Source: Clostridia bacterium (GTDB taxonomy: Bacteria; Bacillota_A; Clostridia; Christensenellales; Borkfalkiaceae). Taken from it: a DNA stretch of 24,423 bases. Below, one piece after another: positions 13,531-20,558 of this stretch. The DNA lies in contig JAGASB010000150.1 in NCBI GenBank assembly GCA_017621955.1, positions 1 through 24,423 on the forward strand. Direction: 5' to 3'. Made by a program: the position numbers and the translations under genes. The notes under the pieces were generated by a model. That model was given only the letters and a program-made list of their open reading frames with translations. It was not told the DNA's origin and ran no database searches. Within the stretch, counting starts at the first letter, position 1; each line of letters starts with the position of its first letter.

Positions 13531-15591
13531 ATGGGTCAAATTTTATCGGAAAATATCAGGAATATTGCTATTGTCGGTCATAGCGGTGCGGGTAAAACTT
13601 CGCTTGCGGAAGCGATTTTATTTAACGGCAAAAGCATTGATAGGTTGGGGCGCACTGCGGACAAGAATACCGTTATGGACTATGACGAACAGGAACTAGC
13701 AAGGGGTATTTCTATTTCACTTGCTTGCGCTAATACTTATTGGAGAGACGTAAAAATCAACGTTGTTGACGTTCCTGGTTTTTACGATTTTGAAGGTGAG
13801 TTTGAACAGGCAATGCGTGCAGTCGGTGCTGCAATTTTAGTTGCAGATGCGTCGGGCGACCTTGCTGTGGGTGCTGAAAAAGCGGTTGATTACTGCTTGC
13901 GTCGTCATATTCCGCTTATGATTTTCGTAAACGGTATAGATAAAGAAAACTCTGACTACGTTAAGACGGTCGAAGCGTTCCGTGCTAAATACGGCAAGAA
14001 AATTTCGCCGACGCATTTACCTATTATTCGTGACGGGAAAATGAAAGGTTACGTTTCGGTAATATCGGGCAAAGCGTTTGAGTTTACGCCAGGCGGAAGA
14101 AATCCCATTGACGTACCTGAAAGTATGCTTTCGGACGTTCAACTTCTTAAAGAAGGGCTTACCGAAGCCGCTGCCGAAACTTCAGAAGCGTTGCTTGATA
14201 AATACTTATCAGAAGGTGCGCTTACCAACGACGAAATTGTTGCAGGTGTAAAAAGCGGTCTTAAAGAAGGCGAAGCCATTCCTATTATGGGCGGTTCTGC
14301 TCTTCAAAATATGGGCGTTATCAACCTTATGCACGAAATAGTTGATTTGTTGCCGTCTCCGTTTGAAAGAAGACCTGTTTTAGCAACCGATGATAACGGT
14401 GAAATTCTTTCTGTCGTTTGCGACGTCGATAAACCGTTTTCTGCACAAGTGTTTAAGACGGTTGCCGACCCGTTCGTTGGAAAACTTAATATGATAAGAG
14501 TATTTACGGGTACGTTAAAGAGCGGTATGACCGTGCTTAACACCGTAACGGGCGAAAAAGAACGCATCAACTCTATTTACGTTATGAAAGGCAAAAAGCA
14601 AGAAGCGGTTTCAGAACTTGTTGCAGGGGACATCGGTGCGGTAAATAAACTTAACAACACAAACACGGGCGACACGCTTTGTGACGAAAGTTTCAAAGTT
14701 AAGTATTATGATATTCCGCTACCTAAACCCGTTATTACTATGGCAATATCTGCTGCTAAAAGCGGTGAAGAAGATAAGGTTTTCCAAGGTCTTAATCGCT
14801 TAGCAGAAGAAGATTTAACGTTCAAGGTGGAAAAGGATAAAGAAACGGGCGAAATGGTAATTCGTGGGCAAGGTGAAACCCAGCTTGAAATCCTTTGTAA
14901 AAAACTTAAAGCAAAATTCGGTTGTGAAGCCGTGCTTAGCGAACCTAAGGTTGCTTTCCGTGAAACCATTAAGGGCGTTGCCGAAGCCGAAGGCAAACAC
15001 AAAAAGCAATCGGGTGGCGCAGGTCAGTTCGGTGTGGTAAACATCAAGTTTGAACCGGGTGCAGCCGATGGTGAGTTTGAGTTTGTGAACGCAATAGTCG
15101 GCGGTGCTGTTAGTAAACCGTTTGCTGTTGCTGCCGAAAAAGGACTTCGTGAAGCAATGCAAAAGGGCGTACTTGCAGGCTATCCTATGGTAGACTTAAA
15201 GTGTACGCTATTCGACGGTAAAGAACACCCCGTTGACAGTAAGGAAGTTGCGTTCGTATCTGCTGCAAAACTTGCTTACGACGATGGTATTCGCCGTGCA
15301 AAACCCACGATATTAGAACCTATTTACAGTTATAAGATTTTAGTTCCCGATAACTATACAGGCGATATTTTAGGCGATATGAATAAGCGCCGTGGTAGAA
15401 TTTTAGGTATGGAAACGGTTGACGGTTTGCAAGAAATTTCAGCCGAAGCACCGCTTGTCGAAATGCTTAAATACGCAACCGATTTGCGCAGTATGACGCA
15501 AGGTAGGGGCAAGTTTACCGCAGAGTTTTTAAGGTATGAAGACGTTCCGTTCTCTGCGCAAGAAAAGATAATAGCGGACGCAAAAAAATAA
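13531..15591 (+). CDS. EF-G-like translation GTPase, divergent paralogue (FusA2 type)
   Basis: Full EF-G domain order in 686 aa, ending in an EF-G-type domain V (KILVPDNYTGDILGDMNKRRGRILGME). GTPase motifs deviate from true EF-G: G1 is GHSGAGKTS (16-24) instead of AHVDAGKTT, G3 is DVPGFYDF (80-87) with Phe where EF-G has the catalytic His of DTPGHVDF, and G4 is NGID (134-137) in place of NKMD. G2 RGISI (59-63) is retained. This is the pattern of EF-G-like paralogues, which may act under particular conditions or in ribosome recycling; the main EF-G gene is presumably elsewhere. It has its own strong promoter and is followed 34 bases later by the PfkB-family kinase gene without a terminator, so the two are probably cotranscribed. 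Confidence 0.9.
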   Translation: MGQILSENIRNIAIVGHSGAGKTSLAEAILFNGKSIDRLGRTADKNTVMDYDEQELARGISISLACANTYWRDVKINVVDVPGFYDFEGEFEQAMRAVGAAILVADASGDLAVGAEKAVDYCLRRHIPLMIFVNGIDKENSDYVKTVEAFRAKYGKKISPTHLPIIRDGKMKGYVSVISGKAFEFTPGGRNPIDVPESMLSDVQLLKEGLTEAAAETSEALLDKYLSEGALTNDEIVAGVKSGLKEGEAIPIMGGSALQNMGVINLMHEIVDLLPSPFERRPVLATDDNGEILSVVCDVDKPFSAQVFKTVADPFVGKLNMIRVFTGTLKSGMTVLNTVTGEKERINSIYVMKGKKQEAVSELVAGDIGAVNKLNNTNTGDTLCDESFKVKYYDIPLPKPVITMAISAAKSGEEDKVFQGLNRLAEEDLTFKVEKDKETGEMVIRGQGETQLEILCKKLKAKFGCEAVLSEPKVAFRETIKGVAEAEGKHKKQSGGAGQFGVVNIKFEPGAADGEFEFVNAIVGGAVSKPFAVAAEKGLREAMQKGVLAGYPMVDLKCTLFDGKEHPVDSKEVAFVSAAKLAYDDGIRRAKPTILEPIYSYKILVPDNYTGDILGDMNKRRGRILGMETVDGLQEISAEAPLVEMLKYATDLRSMTQGRGKFTAEFLRYEDVPFSAQEKIIADAKK

Positions 15592-15625
15592 AACGGTTAT
15601 GCTTTTAGCATAAAGGAGAATTGAA

Positions 15626-16555
15626 ATGATATTAACGATATGCCCGAATCCAAGTATTGACTGCACGATTGAACTTGACAGTTTGAACGTGGGTAAACTT
15701 AATAGGGTTGACAACAAGGTGGAAACCTATTCGGGCAAAGCGTTAAACGTAGCGGTCGGCGTTGCAAGACTTAAAGAAAAGAGTTTTGCAACCGGCTTTA
15801 TGTTTGACGCACACGCAAGGCTTTTTGAACACGTTCTTGATAAAGAAGGCGTTGAGCATAAGTTCGTTTACAATAAAGGAAACGCAAGAACTAACTATAA
15901 AATTATAGACAAACGCTCAATGCTAACTGAAATTAACGACAAGGGCGAAGCCGTAACAAAAGAGAAACAGCAAGAACTTATAGACACGGTCAAAGACCTT
16001 GCACCAAATTACGACATTGCCGTTATGAGCGGAAGTTTGCCAAAGGGTGTTGCGCCCGAATTTTACGCACAAGTGTTGTCGGTTATCCCTGAAAACGTTA
16101 AAGTTATCGTGGATACCGAAAAGGCGAATATGTTATCTGCAATCGGCAGTCGTGAAATTTTTATGGTTAAGCCTAATCTTCGTGAACTTGAAGACTTTAC
16201 GGGTAAAATCGTAAGGGATTTACACGATATGGTAAACGCATCTAAAAAATATCTAAACAAAGGTGTTAAGTACGTTTTAGTGTCGCTTGGCGCAGAAGGT
16301 GCAGTGTTGACGGACGGAACGGAAAGTTTCTTTTGCAAAAGCGCATCGGTTGCAGTCAACTCAACAGTTGGTGCAGGTGACAGTATGGTAAGCGCCGTCT
16401 GCGTGGGCATAGAAAAGGGCGTGCCTATGCAAGAAATTTTGCGTATGGCAGCAGCCGCAGGCACCGCAGCCGTTACTACTAGTGGAACAAATCTTTTCTA
16501 TTACGATAAGTATAAAGAAATTTATTCAAAAATTCACTCAGAAAAGATATATTAA
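15626..16555 (+). CDS. PfkB-family sugar phosphate kinase (1-phosphofructokinase/LacC type)
   Basis: Predicted ATP-dependent kinase of 309 aa making a sugar bisphosphate, most like 1-phosphofructokinase or tagatose-6-phosphate kinase. The start MILTICPNPSIDCTIEL is typical of the FruK/LacC subgroup. The C-terminal PfkB signature NSTVGAGDSMVS contains the catalytic base Asp252, and KPNLRELE is also present. An oddity is SGKALNVA at 36-43, where family members usually have GGKGxNVA. No PTS fructose transporter or DeoR-type regulator is adjacent, so the substrate cannot be fixed from context. The ATG follows AAAGGAG (15612-15618) with seven-base spacing; a small TTATGC/GCATAA hairpin (15597-15613) sits just before it without a T-run. 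A strong terminator follows at 16580-16609. Confidence 0.85.
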   Translation: MILTICPNPSIDCTIELDSLNVGKLNRVDNKVETYSGKALNVAVGVARLKEKSFATGFMFDAHARLFEHVLDKEGVEHKFVYNKGNARTNYKIIDKRSMLTEINDKGEAVTKEKQQELIDTVKDLAPNYDIAVMSGSLPKGVAPEFYAQVLSVIPENVKVIVDTEKANMLSAIGSREIFMVKPNLRELEDFTGKIVRDLHDMVNASKKYLNKGVKYVLVSLGAEGAVLTDGTESFFCKSASVAVNSTVGAGDSMVSAVCVGIEKGVPMQEILRMAAAAGTAAVTTSGTNLFYYDKYKEIYSKIHSEKIY

Positions 16556-16579
16556 ACGTCATAAAATACATAAAAGTAT

Positions 16580-16609
16580 AAACAGTGTGCTTTTACGCAC
16601 ACTGTTTTT
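16580..16609 (+). terminator. Rho-independent terminator after the PfkB-family kinase
   Basis: The perfect 11-bp stem AAACAGTGTGC (16580-16590) / GCACACTGTTT (16597-16607) has a 6-nt loop and a T-run to 16609. The next start codon follows two bases later. Confidence 0.92.
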
Positions 16610-16611
16610 GT

Positions 16612-17409
16612 ATGATTAAAAACACGGTTAAAAAGTTTTTAAATACTTTATCACATAACCGCCTAACTACTATTGCGGGGGCGTGGGTGTACTATTTTTT
16701 AACGTCGGTTATACCTTTGGCGTTCTTGCTTATAACTGCGTTTGGGGTGTTTGGCGTAAACATATCGACCGAAGTTGTGTCAAGGCTTCCAGAAGAATTT
16801 CGCCCAGCAGGTGAAGTCATTGCGTCTACTGCCGAAAATGCGTCTAACGGTGTTACGGTGTTTTTTATTATAACCGTAATCTTTTCGTGCACGACTTTGC
16901 TTAATCAAATGTCAAAGGACGGAGATTTTATTTATGGTATGAACTCAAAAATAAAACGTGGCGTTATGCGTAGAATTTTTGCGGTAGTGGCGCTTGGTGC
17001 GATGTTTATTGTTTTCCTTGGCGCAGCGTTTTTGTTCGCTTTTGGAAATATGCTTTTTGCAGGGCGCAAAGTGGACGGCGTTTTAAAATTAATAGTAACG
17101 CTACTTGTATTTTTAGTTATAATACTGTTTGCTTATATTGTGATATTACTTTTAAACAGATTTATTGCCCCTATAAGACTAAAATTTAGAGATATGGTTT
17201 TTGGCAGTTTTATATCTTTATTTATAGTGGTTATAGGAACTATCGGTCTTGCTTTATATTTAAGGTTGTTTAATAACTACAACGCTTTTTATGGAAGTCT
17301 TGCCGCAATAGTGGTGTTTTTGCTTTGGACATATATATTAATGTTAGGGCTTGTATTTGGTGTTATAGTCAATATGAAAATTTATAAAAAAAGCGCAAAA
17401 TCTTTTTAA
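16612..17409 (+). CDS. YihY/BrkB-family inner-membrane protein
   Basis: A 265-aa polytopic membrane protein of the YihY family (once misassigned as ribonuclease BN), function unknown. Family features are the N-terminal soluble helix followed by AGAWVYYFLTSVIPLAFLLI, the central TLLNQMSKDGDFIYGM stretch, and the C-terminal YLRLFNNYNAFYGSLAAIVVFLLWTYILMLGLVFGVIVN. About six membrane helices can be drawn. ATG 16612 is preferred to an in-frame ATG at 16585, which lies in the terminator stem. There is no ribosome site, and the ATG sits just after the terminator T-run, so expression by read-through seems likely unless a promoter lies inside the kinase gene. The gene is separated from the aro operon by that operon's own promoter. 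Confidence 0.88.
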   Translation: MIKNTVKKFLNTLSHNRLTTIAGAWVYYFLTSVIPLAFLLITAFGVFGVNISTEVVSRLPEEFRPAGEVIASTAENASNGVTVFFIITVIFSCTTLLNQMSKDGDFIYGMNSKIKRGVMRRIFAVVALGAMFIVFLGAAFLFAFGNMLFAGRKVDGVLKLIVTLLVFLVIILFAYIVILLLNRFIAPIRLKFRDMVFGSFISLFIVVIGTIGLALYLRLFNNYNAFYGSLAAIVVFLLWTYILMLGLVFGVIVNMKIYKKSAKSF

Positions 17410-17414
17410 TTTGC

Positions 17415-17444
17415 TTGACAATATCAAAATAATGAGAGTATAAT
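17415..17444 (+). promoter_or_regulatory. Sigma-A promoter of the aromatic amino acid operon
   Basis: TTGACA (17415-17420) and TATAAT (17439-17444), both perfect hexamers, are separated by 18 nt. Transcription should start near 17451, giving a leader of about 195 nt before the DAHP synthase ATG. Confidence 0.85.
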
Positions 17445-17468
17445 AAATTTAATTTGAGGCAAAAAACT

Positions 17469-17519
17469 ATGAAAAACACAAAACGTTACTTTTACTTTTA
17501 TTTTAATAGCAAGTTTTAA
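17469..17519 (+). CDS. Leader peptide with alternating Tyr/Phe codons (attenuator peptide)
   Basis: A 16-codon open frame, MKNTKRYFYFYFNSKF, then TAA. Codons 7-12 are Tyr-Phe-Tyr-Phe-Tyr-Phe (TAC TTT TAC TTT TAT TTT, 17487-17504), with one more Phe before the stop; there is no Trp. GAGG at 17456-17459 lies nine bases before the ATG, a working ribosome site. It is placed between the operon promoter and a strong terminator, which is the layout of amino-acid leader peptides such as that of pheA in enteric bacteria. Scarcity of charged Tyr or Phe tRNA would stall the ribosome on the run. It has no expected function as a protein. The frame is too short for standard gene calling. Confidence is high because codon content, ribosome site, position and RNA switch all agree with the downstream pathway. 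Confidence 0.88.
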   Translation: MKNTKRYFYFYFNSKF

Positions 17520-17527
17520 TATCGCGT

Positions 17528-17584
17528 TAGTAGTTACTATACGGATAGTTTTTGCGTTGACTTAAAGCTTTGTAGTAATTACTG
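17528..17584 (+). promoter_or_regulatory. Antiterminator helix of the aro operon attenuator
   Basis: Segment 17528-17541 (TAGTAGTTACTATA) pairs without gaps with 17571-17584 (14 bp including three G-U pairs). This uses the upper left arm, loop and first right-arm bases of the terminator, so the two folds exclude each other. Segment 17528-17541 can also be tied up locally as TAGT-AGTT-ACTA or as ACTAT-ACGG-ATAGT (17536-17549). A ribosome stalled on the Tyr/Phe codons would leave this segment free; one at the stop codon (17517-17519) would reach into it. Confidence 0.75.
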
Positions 17585-17597
17585 CAAAGCTTTTTTT
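17564..17597 (+). terminator. Attenuator terminator before the DAHP synthase gene
   Basis: A 13-bp stem, AAAGCTTTGTAGT (17564-17576) / ACTGCAAAGCTTT (17581-17593), with one T-G wobble and an AATT loop, continues into a run of seven T (17591-17597). It stands 49 bases before the aroF-type start codon, inside the operon leader, so it regulates the operon rather than ending an upstream gene. Confidence 0.9.
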
Positions 17598-17645
17598 AAG
17601 TTTTAATACCTTTTAATTTAGAAAATCTTTTTTTGGAGACGGTAT

Positions 17646-18665
17646 ATGATTATAGTCGTTAAAAACCAATGCGAAAAAACTCAATTTGACAACCTTGTGG
17701 ATTGGATTAAAGACTTGGGGCTTGATATTCACGTTAGCCGTGGTGAGCACTCTACGGTTTTAGGACTTGTGGGCGACACAAGTAGGGTAGATATCGACCT
17801 TATCTCTACGCTTGATATAGTAGAACAAGTTCAGCGTGTTCAAGAGCCTTATAAGAACGCTAACAGAAAATTTCACCCCGAAGATACCGAAGTTGACGTG
17901 GGCGGTCATAAGATTGGCGGACTTAACTTTCAGGTAATCGCAGGGCCGTGTTCTGTTGAAAGTGAATCGCAGATTATAGAAGTTGCAAACGCTGTAAAAG
18001 AAGCAGGCGCAACAATGCTTCGTGGCGGTGCTTTTAAGCCAAGAACATCGCCTTACGCTTTCCAAGGACTAAAAGGCACGGGTATTGAACTTTTGTTAAA
18101 GGCAAAAGCAGAAACGGGACTTCCCGTAGTAACCGAACTTTTAAGCGTAACCGACATTGACTTATTTAAGGACGTTGACGTTATTCAAATCGGTGCAAGA
18201 AATATGCAAAACTTTGAGCTTTTGAAAGAAGTGGGAAAGACGGGTAAACCTATTCTCTTAAAGCGTGGACTTGCAAACACCTTGCAAGAACTTCTTATGA
18301 GTGCAGAATACATTATGGCAGAGGGCGACAGTCAAGTAATTCTTTGCGAAAGGGGTATAAGAACTTTTGAAACGATGACGAGAAACACGCTTGACCTTTC
18401 GGCAGTTCCCGCACTTAAAGATAAAACGCACTTACCTATCGTTATTGACCCAAGTCACTCAACGGGCATTGCAAGGTACGTTGAACCTATGTCGCTTGCG
18501 GCGGTAGGAGCAGGGGCGGACGGACTTATAATCGAAGTTCACAACAATCCTAAATGTGCGCTTTGTGACGGTGCTCAGTCGTTAAACCCTGTGCAGTTCA
18601 ATGAACTTATGAAAAAGATAAAAACAATGTTGCCGATAGTTGGTAAAAATTACGACGGAAAATAA
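17646..18665 (+). CDS. aroF: DAHP synthase (3-deoxy-D-arabino-heptulosonate 7-phosphate synthase) with N-terminal regulatory domain
   Basis: First enzyme of the shikimate pathway, condensing PEP and erythrose-4-phosphate; 339 aa of the type I-beta class (Thermotoga/Bacillus type). Residues 1 to about 70 form a ferredoxin-like regulatory domain (MIIVVKNQCEKTQFDNLVDW), which in T. maritima mediates inhibition by Tyr and Phe. The catalytic barrel shows GPCSVES at 100-106 (Cys102 metal ligand), RGGAFKPRTSPY at 126-137, His271 in DPSHSTG, Glu297 and Asp308. GGAG at 17635-17638 precedes ATG 17646. It is the first structural gene of the aro operon and lies directly behind the Tyr/Phe attenuator, so both enzyme activity and transcription may answer to the same end products. 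The symbol aroF follows common clostridial use; aroA(G) is used for the Bacillus protein. Confidence 0.97.
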   Translation: MIIVVKNQCEKTQFDNLVDWIKDLGLDIHVSRGEHSTVLGLVGDTSRVDIDLISTLDIVEQVQRVQEPYKNANRKFHPEDTEVDVGGHKIGGLNFQVIAGPCSVESESQIIEVANAVKEAGATMLRGGAFKPRTSPYAFQGLKGTGIELLLKAKAETGLPVVTELLSVTDIDLFKDVDVIQIGARNMQNFELLKEVGKTGKPILLKRGLANTLQELLMSAEYIMAEGDSQVILCERGIRTFETMTRNTLDLSAVPALKDKTHLPIVIDPSHSTGIARYVEPMSLAAVGAGADGLIIEVHNNPKCALCDGAQSLNPVQFNELMKKIKTMLPIVGKNYDGK

Positions 18666-18670
18666 ATAGT

Positions 18671-19531
18671 ATGAAAATAGGTATTGTAGGTCTTGGTTTA
18701 ATCGGTGGTTCGTTGGGTCGAACCATAGTTTCGAGAACAAACCACGTCGTTTACGCATACGACCTTTCAAATAGGGCAATGCTTGACGGAAAATTGCTGT
18801 CTGCATATCATCACGAACTAAATGATGATAATATAGGGGATATTGATATTTTATTTTTATCGCTTTATCCCGAAGCGCTTGAAAGTGCGCTTAACGAATA
18901 CTGTAAAAAACTTAAAAAAGGTTGTTTGGTTGCAGACTGTTGTGGTAATAAGCGTAGGGTAACAGAGCAAATGAAAGAACTTGCTAAGTTATACCCACAC
19001 CTTGATTTTATAAGTACTCACCCTATGGCTGGGCGTGAGTTTTCGGGGGTAAGTCACTCTACTGCAACGCTGTTTGATAGAGCGTCAATGATACTTGTAC
19101 CCGTAAAAGCCGATATAAAAAGGATTGCCGAACTTAAAGCATTTTCGCTTGAAATCGGGTTTGGCAGTGTTGTTATAACGACGGCTGAAAAGCACGATGA
19201 AATTATAGCGTACACTTCTCAACTTGCGCACCTTGTTTCAAGTTCTTATATAAAGAGCAAAACGGCATCGCAGTTTATGGGCTTTTCGGCAGGCAGTTTT
19301 AGGGATATGACAAGGGTTGCAAGGCTTTCGCCTGAAATGTGGTCTCAACTAACGGTCGATAACGCTGATTTTCTTGTCGGTGAAATTGACAGTATTATAA
19401 ACAGTTTAACAGAGTACAAAACTGCACTTAAAAATAAAGATAAACAAACTATGATAAATCTTCTTGCCGATGGAAACGAAAAGAAACTTTTATCGGAAAA
19501 GATGAGAAGAACAGGCAAAAATGAAAACTAA
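18671..19531 (+). CDS. tyrA: Prephenate dehydrogenase (TyrA)
   Basis: Converts prephenate to 4-hydroxyphenylpyruvate with NAD(P)+, the committed step to tyrosine; 286 aa. The N-terminal Rossmann motif is GLGLIGGS (7-14), followed by Asp31 at the end of the second strand, which favours NAD+. The conserved STHPMAGRE (115-123) contains the active-site His117. The C-terminal helical half (SQLAHLVSSSYI, GFSAGSFRDMTRVARLSPEMWSQLTVDN) is typical of the family. There is no C-terminal ACT domain, unlike B. subtilis TyrA, so direct feedback inhibition through that domain is absent. It starts five bases after the DAHP synthase stop with only a weak GGA-type ribosome site, and its end overlaps aroB by 11 bases. 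Confidence 0.95.
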   Translation: MKIGIVGLGLIGGSLGRTIVSRTNHVVYAYDLSNRAMLDGKLLSAYHHELNDDNIGDIDILFLSLYPEALESALNEYCKKLKKGCLVADCCGNKRRVTEQMKELAKLYPHLDFISTHPMAGREFSGVSHSTATLFDRASMILVPVKADIKRIAELKAFSLEIGFGSVVITTAEKHDEIIAYTSQLAHLVSSSYIKSKTASQFMGFSAGSFRDMTRVARLSPEMWSQLTVDNADFLVGEIDSIINSLTEYKTALKNKDKQTMINLLADGNEKKLLSEKMRRTGKNEN

Positions 19532-20558
19532 AAAAATAAAGGTTAATGCGTCTACTTCATACGACGTTTTAATCGGTGAAAATTTAATAAGCAAAGTAGG
19601 CGAATTAATAAGTAGCGTTATATCTAAGTGCAAAATTGCCATTATTACCGACGATATAGTTGATAAACTTTATTCAAATACGGTTATTAATTCTATTGAA
19701 AGTGAAAATTTTACCGTGGTGAAATTTGTTTTTAAACACGGTGAGCAGAGTAAAAATATTCAAACGTATGCGGAAATTTTGAACTTTTTAGCGCAAAATG
19801 AACTTACAAGAACTGATGCAATCATCGCTCTTGGGGGCGGTGTTGTCGGCGATATGGCAGGTTTTGCAGCGGCAACGTATTTGCGTGGAATTAAGTACGT
19901 TCAAATCCCCACGACTCTTTTAGCACAGATAGATTCATCCGTCGGTGGTAAAACGGCAGTGGATTTACCAAGTGGAAAAAACCTTGTGGGCGCATTTAAA
20001 CAGCCGTCGCTTGTTATATGCGACGTTGCTACGCTAAGTACGCTTGATGCTGAAACGTTTGTTGACGGTATGGGCGAAGTGTCAAAGTACGCCCTTTTAG
20101 ATAAAAAGGTAAACGAACTTTTAGATAAAGATTATTCGTTAATTGAACTTGTGTATCTTTGTGTAGATTATAAACGCCGTATCGTTGAAGCAGATGAGTT
20201 TGAGGGTGGACTTAGAAAACTTTTGAACTTAGGGCATACCCCAGCGCACGGTATAGAAAATTTAAGCGGTTATACTATTGCTCACGGAAAAGCCGTTGCC
20301 ATGGGGCTTGACATAATACTTTCATCTTCGTTAAAGCACGGTTATATCAGACAAAAAGATTATATCGATATGAAAAACAAGGTTGAAAAATGTGTGGGAA
20401 ATAATATTTGTCCGTTTAGGATAGAAGATATATGCAAAGTCTCATTATCGGATAAAAAGCGCAGTGGCGACAGTATAACTTTAATTATGGTTCACGGCAT
20501 TGAAGATTGTCGTCCACATAAAATAAGCGTTGAAAGTATGACGGAGTATTTAAGATGA
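19521..20558 (+). CDS. aroB: 3-dehydroquinate synthase (AroB)
   Basis: Second shikimate-pathway step, cyclising DAHP to 3-dehydroquinate with catalytic NAD+ and a divalent metal; 345 aa. The signature stretch GGGVVGDMAGFAAATYLRG is followed by VQIPTTLLAQIDSSVGGKTAVD, and the metal-site elements GMGEVSKYALL, LNLGHTPAHGIE and HGKAVAMG are in order. The His motif reads HTPAHG where many enzymes have HTFGHA, which keeps both histidines. The ATG overlaps the last 11 bases of tyrA, with AACAGG just upstream. The 3' end overlaps aroA as ATGA. Tight overlaps on both sides indicate translational coupling within the operon. Confidence 0.97.
   Translation: MKTKKIKVNASTSYDVLIGENLISKVGELISSVISKCKIAIITDDIVDKLYSNTVINSIESENFTVVKFVFKHGEQSKNIQTYAEILNFLAQNELTRTDAIIALGGGVVGDMAGFAAATYLRGIKYVQIPTTLLAQIDSSVGGKTAVDLPSGKNLVGAFKQPSLVICDVATLSTLDAETFVDGMGEVSKYALLDKKVNELLDKDYSLIELVYLCVDYKRRIVEADEFEGGLRKLLNLGHTPAHGIENLSGYTIAHGKAVAMGLDIILSSSLKHGYIRQKDYIDMKNKVEKCVGNNICPFRIEDICKVSLSDKKRSGDSITLIMVHGIEDCRPHKISVESMTEYLR

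Noticed and set aside
15597..15613. Terminator after the EF-G-like gene
   Set aside because: The TTATGC/GCATAA hairpin is followed by AAAGGAG, the ribosome site of the next gene, with no T-run. It may affect translation but is unlikely to end transcription.
17451..17645. T-box riboswitch or TRAP site upstream of the aro operon
   Set aside because: No T-box consensus (AGGGTGGNACCGCG-like) and no series of GAG/TAG triplets. The coding frame with Tyr/Phe codons plus alternative hairpins explains the leader better.
17760..18065. 101-codon open frame on the - strand within the DAHP synthase gene
   Set aside because: Antisense to a well-conserved enzyme, with no ribosome site and a Cys-rich composition typical of a shadow frame.
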